From Chthoniobacterales bacterium (GTDB lineage: Bacteria > Verrucomicrobiota > Verrucomicrobiia > Chthoniobacterales > JAATET01): a DNA stretch of 64,000 nt. The position numbers and the translations under genes were made by a program. The DNA lies in the NCBI GenBank assembly GCA_036569045.1, contig DATCRI010000053.1, forward strand, positions 1 to 64,000, given 5' to 3'. Below, piece by piece: positions 53,098-60,743 of the stretch. How positions within the stretch are numbered: the first letter of the stretch is position 1; each line of letters begins with the position of its first letter. Under the pieces are notes generated by a model. The model searched no databases, was not told the origin of the DNA, and saw nothing but the letters and a program-made list of their open reading frames with translations.

Positions 53098-53847
53098 ATG
53101 AGTCGCCGCGCCTTCGACCCCGCCGTGCCCGAGTGCATGGACGTCGCCCAACCCGTCACGCCCGCGCTGGAGCGGGACCTCGCGAATCTCGTGACGCTCA
53201 ACCGCGTCTTCGGCAGTCACGCACTCGTGCTCGGGCATCTGCGGCCGCGCCTGCATCGGCGGCTGAGGCCATGGCGCATCCTCGATCTCGCCACGGCGTC
53301 CGGCGACATCCCGCGCGCGATTGCCCGCTGGGCGGCCCGGGCCGGTGTGCCGGTGACGATCGACGCCGTGGATTTCCAGGCCTCGACGCTCGCAATCGCG
53401 CGGCGGCTTTCGACGGACTTTCCGAACATCACCTACCACGAGGGCGACATCCGCACCTTCGGCGCCGACGACATCCGCGACGCCGACTTCGCGTTCAGGG
53501 ACGCCGATTCCGCGGCGTGGGACGTCGTGCTCTGCTCGCTCGCGCTGCATCATTTCACCGAGGCGGACGCGACCGGCGTGCTGCGCCGCGTGGCCGCCCT
53601 TGCCTCGCGCCACGCGCTCGTCGCGGATCTCCGCCGCTGCGCCCACGGCACGCTCGGCGTGGACCTGCTGACGGCGACGGTGATGCGCGAGCCGATGACG
53701 GTGACGGACGCGCGGATGTCCGTGCGGCGCGCGTTTTCATACGAGGAATTCGCGGCCCTTGCGCGCGCGGCGGGCTGGGAGCGCTTCGGCCACGCGCGGC
53801 GTTTCTGCTTCCGCCAGGCGATGTGGATGGACCGCGCGTTTTCCTGA
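53098..53847 (+). CDS. Class I SAM-dependent methyltransferase
   Basis: 249 residues from MSRRAFDPAVPECMDVAQPV. SAM motif I is WRILDLATASGDIPRAIARW, motif II has VTIDAVDFQAS, and VVLCSLALHHFTEADA is the post-II LxxHHFT element of UbiE/small-molecule methyltransferases. The C-terminal part with LVADLRRCAHG and AFSYEEFAALARAAGW is also typical. The substrate (quinone or another lipid) is unknown. Not evidently linked to its neighbours; 93 bases after the membrane gene. Confidence 0.8.
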   Translation: MSRRAFDPAVPECMDVAQPVTPALERDLANLVTLNRVFGSHALVLGHLRPRLHRRLRPWRILDLATASGDIPRAIARWAARAGVPVTIDAVDFQASTLAIARRLSTDFPNITYHEGDIRTFGADDIRDADFAFRDADSAAWDVVLCSLALHHFTEADATGVLRRVAALASRHALVADLRRCAHGTLGVDLLTATVMREPMTVTDARMSVRRAFSYEEFAALARAAGWERFGHARRFCFRQAMWMDRAFS

Positions 53848-53883
53848 TTTCCTGCCCGCGGCAATCTCCCTAGCTTTCCCCGC

Positions 53884-54750
53884 ATGAATAGCATGACCGG
53901 ATATGGACGCGGCGAAGCCGTCGATGCGGACATGCGTTGCGTCGTCGAATGTGCGTCCGTGAATCGCAAGGGCCTCGAGGTCGCCTGCCAGATCCCGCGC
54001 GAGCTCGCCGCGCTGGAACTTGTCATCCGCGACCAGGTTTCCCGTCGCGTCACCCGCGGCCGCGTAAACGTCGCCATCACGCTCACGACGACCGAGGCCG
54101 CCTCCACCGCCGAGATCGACCGCGCCCTCGCCCGCGATCTCCTGCGCGAGATTCGCACATTGCAGGCCGAGCTTTCGCTCGCCGGCGAGGTCGACATCAA
54201 TACGCTGCTCGCCGTGCCGGGCGTGATCCGCACCGCGCAGCAGAGCGCCGCCGATCATCGCGACATCATTTCCCGCGCCCTTGCCGACGCGCTCACCGCG
54301 CTCGTCGCCATGCGCATCAACGAAGGCGCGAACCTCCGCCGCGACCTCGAAGCCCGGCTCGACACGCTCCGCGCAAATCGCGCGCAGATGGCCACGCTCG
54401 CCCCGGCGATCGTCACGCGTTACCGCGACGACCTGCGCGCGCGCGTCGAGCACGCCGGCGTGCATCTGCCCGTCGACGACACGCGCCTCGCGACCGAGAT
54501 CGCACTCTTCGCCGAACGTTGCGATGTCTCCGAGGAACTCACGCGCCTCGACAGTCACTTCGCGCAATTCGCCGAGAAGTGCGCCAGCGACGAACCGGTC
54601 GGCCGCGCCATGGAATTCCTCACGCAGGAAATTTATCGCGAACTCAACACCCTCGGCTCGAAGGCCGGCGACAGCGCGCTCACGCGGCTTGTCGTGGACT
54701 CCAAGGTGGAACTCGATAAGATTCGCGAACAGGTTCTCAATGTCGAATAG
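53884..54750 (+). CDS. yicC: YicC-family endoribonuclease-like protein
   Basis: 288 residues beginning MNSMTGYGRGEAVD, the invariant YicC start. Two domains follow: the N-terminal one with ECASVNRKGLEVACQIPREL, and the C-terminal DUF1732-like part with AERCDVSEELTRLDSHFAQF and GRAMEFLTQEIYRELNTLGSKA. YicC has been described as an endoribonuclease active on small RNAs. It precedes gmk in many genomes; here it overlaps gmk by 11 bases. Confidence 0.93.
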   Translation: MNSMTGYGRGEAVDADMRCVVECASVNRKGLEVACQIPRELAALELVIRDQVSRRVTRGRVNVAITLTTTEAASTAEIDRALARDLLREIRTLQAELSLAGEVDINTLLAVPGVIRTAQQSAADHRDIISRALADALTALVAMRINEGANLRRDLEARLDTLRANRAQMATLAPAIVTRYRDDLRARVEHAGVHLPVDDTRLATEIALFAERCDVSEELTRLDSHFAQFAEKCASDEPVGRAMEFLTQEIYRELNTLGSKAGDSALTRLVVDSKVELDKIREQVLNVE

Positions 54751-55369
54751 CTCTCCCGAATTCAGCCGCACCGGCATCCTCTTCGTTCTTTCCGCCCCCT
54801 CCGGCGCCGGCAAGACCACCCTCACCACCTCGCTGCGGCACAAGCCCGACTTCGTCTACGCCGTCTCATGCACCACCCGCGCCCCGCGCGCCGGCGAGGT
54901 GCACGGCGAGGATTATTTCTTTCTCACCGAGGAGGACTTCAAGGCCCGCGTCGCCGCCGGCGAATTCCTCGAGCACGCCGAGGTGCACGGCCGCTACTAC
55001 GGCACGCTCAAGCAGACCGTCATCGAGCATCTCAGCGCGGGCGTCGACGTCCTCATCGACATCGACACGCAGGGCGCCGTGAACATCCGCGCCTGCGACG
55101 ATCCCTTCATCCAGGCCGCGCTCGCCGATGTCTTCATCATGCCGCCGAGCCTCGAGGAACTCCGCCGCCGCCTGAAGAAACGCGGCACCGAGACCGACGA
55201 ACAAATCGAGGTGCGCATCAGGAATGCCGCCACGGAAATGAAGAGCTGGCGCGATTATCGCTACACACTCATCAGCGGTTCCATGGAAGAGGACATCGAA
55301 AAATTTCGCGCCGTCATGCGCGCCGAGCGGTATCTCAGCCGCCGGCTGATCCATCATCCCACCGCATGA
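54740..55369 (+). CDS. gmk: Guanylate kinase
   Basis: 209 residues. The P-loop is LSAPSGAGKTTLTTSL, the GMP-binding part has SCTTRAPRAGEVHGEDYFF, then GRYYGTLKQTV, DVLIDIDTQGAVNIRA and the lid RLKKRGTETDEQIEVRI. It phosphorylates GMP to GDP. Its start lies inside the last codons of yicC. The frequent third partner rpoZ is not found downstream; a 184-residue coaC follows instead. Confidence 0.95.
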   Translation: MSNSSPEFSRTGILFVLSAPSGAGKTTLTTSLRHKPDFVYAVSCTTRAPRAGEVHGEDYFFLTEEDFKARVAAGEFLEHAEVHGRYYGTLKQTVIEHLSAGVDVLIDIDTQGAVNIRACDDPFIQAALADVFIMPPSLEELRRRLKKRGTETDEQIEVRIRNAATEMKSWRDYRYTLISGSMEEDIEKFRAVMRAERYLSRRLIHHPTA

Positions 55370-55400
55370 TTACCCACCGGGGCCAGCCCATCGTCCTCGC

Positions 55401-55955
55401 ATGACGACGCCGAAGACCATCGTTCTCGGCGTAGGCGGTTCCATCGCCGCCTACAAGGCCGCAGACCTCACGAGCCGCCTCGCCAAGCGCGGCCACGACG
55501 TGCAGGTCGTGATGACGAAGAGCGCGACCGAGTTCGTCACTCCCCTCACCTTCAAGACCCTCTCGCGCAATCCCGTCACGACGTCCGTCTTCGACGAAAA
55601 GGAATCCTGGCATCCCGGCCATATCGACCTCGCCGATCGCGCCGCGCTTCTCCTCATTGCGCCGGCCACCGCGAACCTTCTCGCCAAGCTCGCGAACGGC
55701 ATCGCCGACGACGCGCTCACCTCCATCGCTCTCGCCACGCCCGCGCCATTGCTCATCGCTCCCGCGATGAACGGCAAGATGTGGCTCCATTCCGCGACGC
55801 AGGAAAACGTCGCGCGATTGCGAGCTCGCGGCGTCGCCTTCATCGGCCCCGAGGAAGGTCTCCTCGCCTGCGGCTACGAAGGCATCGGCCGGCTGTGGAA
55901 CGTCGAGGACATCGCCGCTCGCGCGGAGGAAATTCTCCACGCGAAGATCGCCTGA
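55401..55955 (+). CDS. coaC: Flavoprotein: phosphopantothenoylcysteine decarboxylase (CoaC domain only)
   Basis: 184 residues with IVLGVGGSIAAYKAADLTSRL at the start, the HPGHIDLADRAALLLIAPATANLLAKLANGIADD block and the signature IAPAMNGKMWLHSAT (PAMNxxMW) that carries the catalytic residues. In most bacteria CoaC is fused to the CoaB synthetase domain (~400 residues); here it is a stand-alone protein, so CoaB must lie elsewhere or be absent. It decarboxylates 4'-phosphopantothenoylcysteine with FMN. Confidence 0.85.
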   Translation: MTTPKTIVLGVGGSIAAYKAADLTSRLAKRGHDVQVVMTKSATEFVTPLTFKTLSRNPVTTSVFDEKESWHPGHIDLADRAALLLIAPATANLLAKLANGIADDALTSIALATPAPLLIAPAMNGKMWLHSATQENVARLRARGVAFIGPEEGLLACGYEGIGRLWNVEDIAARAEEILHAKIA

Positions 55956-55963
55956 ATCATCGA

Positions 55964-56176
55964 ATGAAATCGAATCCCGCGTTTTCTTTTTTGAGCCGCC
56001 GATTCGAAGACATTTTCTCCGGGCAGGCCCGCCCGAAGCTCATTCCATCGGCCTCTCCAGTCGCCGCCGTTCGCCGGGAACTTCTGAGCGCGAAAAATTT
56101 CGCCCGGAAAAATCAAGCCCTAATCGAAAAATTCGTTGACGCATTAGCGGCAAGGATTTATCCACAGCGGCAGTGA
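55964..56176 (+). CDS. 70-residue basic protein, function unknown
   Basis: Starts MKSNPAFSFLSRRFEDIFSG, nine bases after the coaC stop, on the same strand. Arg/Ala/Lys-rich, predicted helical in the second half (VRRELLSAKNFARKNQALIEKF). No family or signal. The frame is open further upstream into coaC, but the ATG at 55964 marks the likely start. Its last codons overlap the first DnaA-like box. May be the last gene of the yicC-gmk-coaC operon. Confidence 0.4.
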   Translation: MKSNPAFSFLSRRFEDIFSGQARPKLIPSASPVAAVRRELLSAKNFARKNQALIEKFVDALAARIYPQRQ

Positions 56177-56197
56177 GTTATTCACAAGTTTTTCACA
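56158..56197 (+). promoter_or_regulatory. Cluster of three DnaA-box-like sites
   Basis: TTATCCACA (56158-56166), TTATTCACA (56178-56186) and TTTTTCACA (56189-56197) all fit the DnaA box consensus TTWTNCACA on the same strand, with starts 20 and 11 bases apart, about two and one helical turns. They lie just ahead of the histone H1-like gene. Could be a DnaA-regulated promoter, a titration site or part of an origin. Confidence 0.55.
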
Positions 56198-56233
56198 CTT
56201 TCCGCACCCGCGGTCAGGAAGGGGGGATATCGA

Positions 56234-56461
56234 ATGGCAGTTGCTAAAAAACCAGCAGCAAAGAAACCCGCCGCCAAGAAAGCCGCTCCTAAAAAGGCCG
56301 CCGCGAAACCGGCAGTGAAGAAAGCTGCGCCCAAGGCCAAGCCCGCCCCGAAGGCGGTCGCGAAGAAGCCTGCTGCAAAGAAAGCCGTCGCTAAACCAGC
56401 GGCGAAGAAACCCGCAGTCAAGAAGGCCGCCCCTAAAAAGGCTCCCGCGAAGAAAAAATAA
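56234..56461 (+). CDS. Histone H1-like DNA-binding protein
   Basis: 75 residues composed almost only of Ala, Lys, Pro and Val in KKPAAKK-type repeats (starts MAVAKKPAAKKPAAKKAAP), the composition of Hc1/AlgP-like bacterial proteins that mimic the tail of histone H1 and bind DNA non-specifically. A nucleoid or chromatin-compaction role is inferred. It has a purine-rich segment (GGAAGGGGGGAT) upstream that could serve as a ribosome-binding site. A strong terminator follows 41 bases after the stop. Confidence 0.82.
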   Translation: MAVAKKPAAKKPAAKKAAPKKAAAKPAVKKAAPKAKPAPKAVAKKPAAKKAVAKPAAKKPAVKKAAPKKAPAKKK

Positions 56462-56501
56462 CCCTTCCAATTTCCGCCTCACGGCGGATACGAAGCATCT
56501 G

Positions 56502-56545
56502 ATTGGGAGAAGCCATCCTCGCGAAGGCTTCTCCCAATTGCTTTT
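56502..56545 (+). terminator. Intrinsic terminator of the H1-like gene
   Basis: ATTGGGAGAAGCC pairs perfectly with GGCTTCTCCCAAT around an 11-base loop and is followed by TGCTTTT. Confidence 0.85.
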
Positions 56546-56592
56546 CCGGCGTCGAGTTTTTCGTGACGGTCGACTCCTCTTCCGGGCAAAGA

Positions 56593-56627
56593 AAAACCGG
56601 AGACGGCTTTTCACCCTCTCCGGTTTT
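56593..56627 (-). terminator. Intrinsic terminator of trxA
   Basis: AAAACCGGAG and CTCCGGTTTT form a perfect 10-bp stem. A run of A on the left supplies the T-tract for minus-strand transcription from trxA. Confidence 0.8.
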
Positions 56628-56652
56628 CGGAAATGCGCTTGCGGTCGAAGGA

Positions 56653-56982
56653 CTACGCCGCGGCGTCCAGCTTGGCGACAAGGTCGCCCTTGCTGGTGAG
56701 ACCGGTGATCTGGTCCTTCTTTTCGCCAGCCTTGAAGATCAGGATCGTCGGAATCGCCTGGATGCGATACTTCGCGGAGATCTCCGGGTTGTCATCCACG
56801 TTCACCTTGCCGACTTTCACGACGCCCGCCTTTTCATCGGCGATCTCGTCGATGAGAGGAGCGATCATGCGGCACGGACCGCACCACGGGGCCCAGAAGT
56901 CGACGAGAACCGGAGTTCCCGCGGCGAGAACCTCGTCGGCAAAATTGGCGTCGGTGAATTCGATGACGTTAGCGCTGGCCAT
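56653..56982 (-). CDS. trxA: Thioredoxin
   Basis: 109 residues. The active site is WAPWCGPCRMIAP, with the cis-proline region QAIPTILIFKAGEK and the usual D in VLVDFWAPW. It reduces cytoplasmic disulfides. Single gene with its own terminator (56593-56627). Confidence 0.96.
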   Translation of the reverse strand: MASANVIEFTDANFADEVLAAGTPVLVDFWAPWCGPCRMIAPLIDEIADEKAGVVKVGKVNVDDNPEISAKYRIQAIPTILIFKAGEKKDQITGLTSKGDLVAKLDAAA

Positions 56983-57011
56983 AAATCAAGGAGCAGAATC
57001 TTCGCGAAGGC

Positions 57012-57650
57012 TCAGGCGGCCAGGAAAAGCACCTGGACGGCAAGGGCGATGACGGCGGTCACAACAGCGGCGATGGCAAAGTTCATGGGAATTTCTTCTT
57101 CGGAGGTTTCGTCGAGGGCGGATTCAGTGGTTTGGACGTTGAAAGAGGAGCTCGCGAGCGCGGTGGGAACCGGCCGGGGCTGGAGACGCACGGTCGCCTG
57201 AGGCTTCACGGGAACGCCCGGAGCGGCGGCCACCTTGGCGGTCTCCTTCTTGGCCATGGGCTTCACGGCAACCGGAGCGGGACCGACCGGGGCCGGCTTC
57301 GGCGCGGGAGCCGGAACGGCAGGCGCGCTGGGAGCCGCCGGGGCGACGCCCATGGGCTTCGGAGGAGGTGGAGCGACCGGGGCAGCGGGAGCGCCGGGCG
57401 GTTTTGGCACGCCGGGGAAGCTCGGGGGCTTCGGCACGCCGGGAGCCGAGGGCGGCGTAAGGCCGGCCGGCTTGGGAATCGAGGGCGGCGGGACCGCGGG
57501 CGCGGACGGCGCTGCCGGAACCGAAGGAGCCGCAACGGGCTTCGGCGGAAGATTGATCATCGCCGACTCCCGGGGCGTGGAGGCGAGCGTCTGTCCTTCA
57601 CGCTTGGGCGGAAGAACAATGCGCACGGTTTCTTTTTTGGGTTCGCTCAT
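57012..57650 (-). CDS. Proline-rich protein with C-terminal membrane anchor
   Basis: 212 residues. The first ~175 residues are dominated by Pro/Ala repeats (PSVPAAPSAPAVPP, PGVPKPPSFPGVPKPPGAP), and the last ~25 form one hydrophobic helix (FAIAAVVTAVIALAVQVLFL) preceded by an acidic SEEEIPM. Such tail-anchored, Pro-rich proteins occur next to various housekeeping genes in Verrucomicrobia, but the role is unknown. Transcribed in the same direction as trxA, 29 bases before its start. Confidence 0.55.
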   Translation of the reverse strand: MSEPKKETVRIVLPPKREGQTLASTPRESAMINLPPKPVAAPSVPAAPSAPAVPPPSIPKPAGLTPPSAPGVPKPPSFPGVPKPPGAPAAPVAPPPPKPMGVAPAAPSAPAVPAPAPKPAPVGPAPVAVKPMAKKETAKVAAAPGVPVKPQATVRLQPRPVPTALASSSFNVQTTESALDETSEEEIPMNFAIAAVVTAVIALAVQVLFLAA

Positions 57651-57790
57651 GGTGGGTTACTGGAAACTCGCGGGTTCTGGGAAATTACTAGGGTGCAACG
57701 ATCGCTTGTTCCAAAATGGCCGCCGGGTGTCAATCCTGCAAGGGATGATCCTTTCGGATGACACGATTCGAGGCGCTCTTTCGGCCCGAT

Positions 57791-59962
57791 TCAGGGAGTC
57801 ACGACTGCGCGACTACCCGTCTGGGTGGAGGCCGTCTTGCTCGATTTCAGGAGATCGACCATGTCTGCGTTGATGCGGAGGGCCTCGTTGCGGATCGCGT
57901 CGGGAATGACGACATCCTTCGTGTCGGCCTCGCTGTCCCCGTCATCGTCGTCGGACGCCTCGAACAGCGAGCCCTTCTTCTTCCGGTCGAAGGCCACCCT
58001 ATCGAGGGTCGGCTTCTCGACATTGTCGAGCGTCACCTCGTAGGCCACGGCCTCGATCGCCGCGCCGCGCTGGGCGCGTTCCTTCATGCGGGCCTCGCGG
58101 CGAGCGTTGTCCTCGGACAGTTCCCGCTTCCGGTCCGCAAGATTCAGCGAAACAGTGTTGTCGTCGTAACGCTTGCGCATGCGGGCCATGTCCTCGGAAA
58201 TGTAGCGGAACTCGGGATCCGCGGCGACGCGCTGACTGGAGAGCGCCTGCAACTGGCCGATGACCGGGGTCAGGTCATTGCGATCGATGCGCTGGGGCGC
58301 GACTTCATCGTAGGGCAACGGATGCGGCAGGGAACCCTCTCCGAACTCGGGATTATCCGTGAGCGACGGCAGCACGATGTTCGACTTCACGCCCTCGAGC
58401 TGCGTGGAACCGCCCAGCACGCGGTAGAACTTGTTGATCGTGAGCTTGAGCGCGCCGGCGTCGGCGGAACCAAGACTAAAAAACGGCATGAACCGGCCGA
58501 TATCGAGCATCGTCTGGACGGTGCCCTTGCCGAAGCTGCGTTCGTCGCCAACAATGACCGCGCGACCATAGTCCTGCAGCGCCGCGGCGAAAATTTCACT
58601 GGCGGAGGCACTCAGGCGATTCGTCACCACCACGAGCGGCCCGTCGTAGGAGGCAAGCGCGTTCTTGTCGTAGGAGACGGCGACCTTGCCGTTCGAGTCC
58701 TTCGACTGCACAACGGGCCCCTTCGGAATGAACAGGCCGGTGAGATTGATTGCCTCTTCGAGCGAGCCACCGCCATCCCGGCGCAGATCGATCACGAGGC
58801 CCTGGATGCCCTCCTTCTTCAGACGATCGAGCAGCATCGAGACATCCTTCGTCGTGCTGACGGCATCGGGATCATCACTGCCGCGGTTGAGGTCGGCATA
58901 AAACGACGGAAGCTCGATCCAGCCAAGGCGAAGCGGCCGGCCGTTAGGCCGCGTAAGGTCGATAATCTCCGCGCTGGCCTTCTGGTCCTTCAGCTTCACC
59001 TCGTCGCGACGGATCGCAATCACGGCGCGTTTCGAGGGATCCGACGCGCTGGCGGGAATGACCTGCAGGCGGACCACCGTTCCGCGCTTTCCGCGAATTT
59101 TTTCGACGACCTTGTCGAGCTTCATGTCGACGACGTCTTCGAACGGGGCATTGCCCTGCGCGACGGCCGCAATGCGGTCGTTGACCTTGAGGTGCCCATC
59201 GAGATCGGCCGGCCCACCCGGAACGATCTCCTTGATCTTCGCATAGCCATCCTCGCTCTGGAGCACGGCGCCCACCCCGTCGAGCGACTTCTTCATCTCG
59301 ATCTCGAAATTCGCGAGCTCGGAGGGACTCATGTATTCGGAATGCGGATCATAGCTGCGCGCCAGCGCGCCGAGGAAACCGGAGACAATGCTCTCGTCGT
59401 CCATCTCGTTCAGATTCCGGAGGAGCTGATCCTGCCGCCGCTTCACGACCTTCGCCGGCGAGTCCACGGCATGCTTGTTGAGCGTTTCCTGCAGCAACTC
59501 CGCCTCGATGCGTTTGCGCCAGAGTTCCTGCGCTTCGGCCTTGCTCTTCGGCCACGGGGCATCCTTGCGGTTCAGCGCAACCGTCTCCCTGGTCGTGAAA
59601 TTGTATTTCTTGTCGGCCAGGGCCTTGTTGAGGGCGACCCGGTCGATGACGTGCTGCTTGTATTGACCGAAGATATCGCGGGCCGGGTCGAGATTTCCGC
59701 CAAGGATCGCGTCGTCGAGCGTCGTCGCGTATTTGGCCTTCAGCGCATCGACTTCACCCTGCGTGAAAAACAGCTTATTCGGATCGAGGTCCTGCAGGTA
59801 TTGATCGAGCAGCTTTGCCGAAACCTCATCATCAAGTTTTTGCCGGGAATAGTGCCCCTGCTCGAGCAGACGGGCCACGGAAACCGCAACCTTGTCCAGG
59901 TCAGCCGACCATGCCGGACCGGCCAGAAACACCAAAACCAGTGCCGACGCGAGTAATCTCAT
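57791..59962 (-). CDS. prc: Carboxy-terminal (tail-specific) protease Prc
   Basis: 723 residues, longer than CtpA but close to E. coli Prc (682). A signal peptide (MRLLASALVLVFLAGPAWSA) leads an N-terminal helical domain, a PDZ domain (about residues 220-310: ALARSYDPHSEYMSP, then GVGAVLQSEDGYAKIKEIVPGG), and the S41 serine protease domain with catalytic Ser in NRLSASASEIFAAAL and Lys in SFGKGTVQTML. A C-terminal DUF3340-like part contains RKRELSEDNARRE. It trims or degrades periplasmic proteins at the C-terminus. An ATG 45 bases upstream (60007) would lengthen the leader. Confidence 0.92.
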   Translation of the reverse strand: MRLLASALVLVFLAGPAWSADLDKVAVSVARLLEQGHYSRQKLDDEVSAKLLDQYLQDLDPNKLFFTQGEVDALKAKYATTLDDAILGGNLDPARDIFGQYKQHVIDRVALNKALADKKYNFTTRETVALNRKDAPWPKSKAEAQELWRKRIEAELLQETLNKHAVDSPAKVVKRRQDQLLRNLNEMDDESIVSGFLGALARSYDPHSEYMSPSELANFEIEMKKSLDGVGAVLQSEDGYAKIKEIVPGGPADLDGHLKVNDRIAAVAQGNAPFEDVVDMKLDKVVEKIRGKRGTVVRLQVIPASASDPSKRAVIAIRRDEVKLKDQKASAEIIDLTRPNGRPLRLGWIELPSFYADLNRGSDDPDAVSTTKDVSMLLDRLKKEGIQGLVIDLRRDGGGSLEEAINLTGLFIPKGPVVQSKDSNGKVAVSYDKNALASYDGPLVVVTNRLSASASEIFAAALQDYGRAVIVGDERSFGKGTVQTMLDIGRFMPFFSLGSADAGALKLTINKFYRVLGGSTQLEGVKSNIVLPSLTDNPEFGEGSLPHPLPYDEVAPQRIDRNDLTPVIGQLQALSSQRVAADPEFRYISEDMARMRKRYDDNTVSLNLADRKRELSEDNARREARMKERAQRGAAIEAVAYEVTLDNVEKPTLDRVAFDRKKKGSLFEASDDDDGDSEADTKDVVIPDAIRNEALRINADMVDLLKSSKTASTQTGSRAVVTP

Positions 59963-60028
59963 TCGGAATAGATTTGCAGAGCACTGCGAGAAAATCAAAC
60001 TGCGCATGGCTATACTGACCACATTCTC

Positions 60029-60643
60029 ATGATTCGGTTCGAAGAATTTTGCGGCGGCGTCCTCGCGACGAACGCCTTCCTCCTCCGCGGCCCCTCCGGC
60101 AATGTCCTCATCGACGCCCCTCAGGGCGCCGACGCCCATTTCGCCGGAGAACGCATCGACCTGCTCCTGCTCACCCACGGCCATTTCGACCACGTCGCCG
60201 ATGCGGCCGCGATCCAGCGCCGGCACGGCTGCCGCCTCCATTACCATCCGGAAACCGTTCCGATGGTCTCCGACCCGCATTTTTTCCGCGACTGGGGATT
60301 CGCCCTCGACGTCGAGCCGATCGATCTCGCCCGGGGCGAGATCCTCACCGCGACGCCCGACGTGGAGCTGGCCGGCCTGAACTTCGCCGTGCTCGAGGTG
60401 CCCGGCCATTGCCCCGGCAGCCTTTGCTTCCATCTTCCCGCGGAGAACGTCCTCTTCGGCGGTGATGTCCTTTTTCGCGGCGGCATCGGCCGGTGGGATC
60501 TCCCTGGCGGAGACCACGAATTACTCGTCACCGGCATTCGCGACAAGATCCTCCCCCTCCCCGACGGCACCCGCGTCTTCCCCGGCCACGGCCCGGCCAC
60601 CACCGTAGGCCACGAACGCCAGACCAACGCGTGGCTGCAGTGA
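60029..60643 (+). CDS. Metallo-beta-lactamase-fold hydrolase (glyoxalase II-like)
   Basis: 204 residues. The metal motif is LLLTHGHFDHVADAA (H-x-H-x-D-H), with further ligands in VPGHCPGSLCFHLPAENVLFGGDVLF and the last His in VFPGHGPATTVGHE. It resembles small glyoxalase II/YcbL-type thioester hydrolases; substrate unknown. Divergent from prc across a 66-base gap. Confidence 0.88.
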   Translation: MIRFEEFCGGVLATNAFLLRGPSGNVLIDAPQGADAHFAGERIDLLLLTHGHFDHVADAAAIQRRHGCRLHYHPETVPMVSDPHFFRDWGFALDVEPIDLARGEILTATPDVELAGLNFAVLEVPGHCPGSLCFHLPAENVLFGGDVLFRGGIGRWDLPGGDHELLVTGIRDKILPLPDGTRVFPGHGPATTVGHERQTNAWLQ

Positions 60644-60743
60644 GGATTTCTTGGTCTCGGCGGGAGTTCTTTTCTGGACTTTAGCCTTCGCTTCGCGAAT
60701 TTATCTCTGTCCCTTCTCGCAAAATCGACTCCTCACAGAACTC

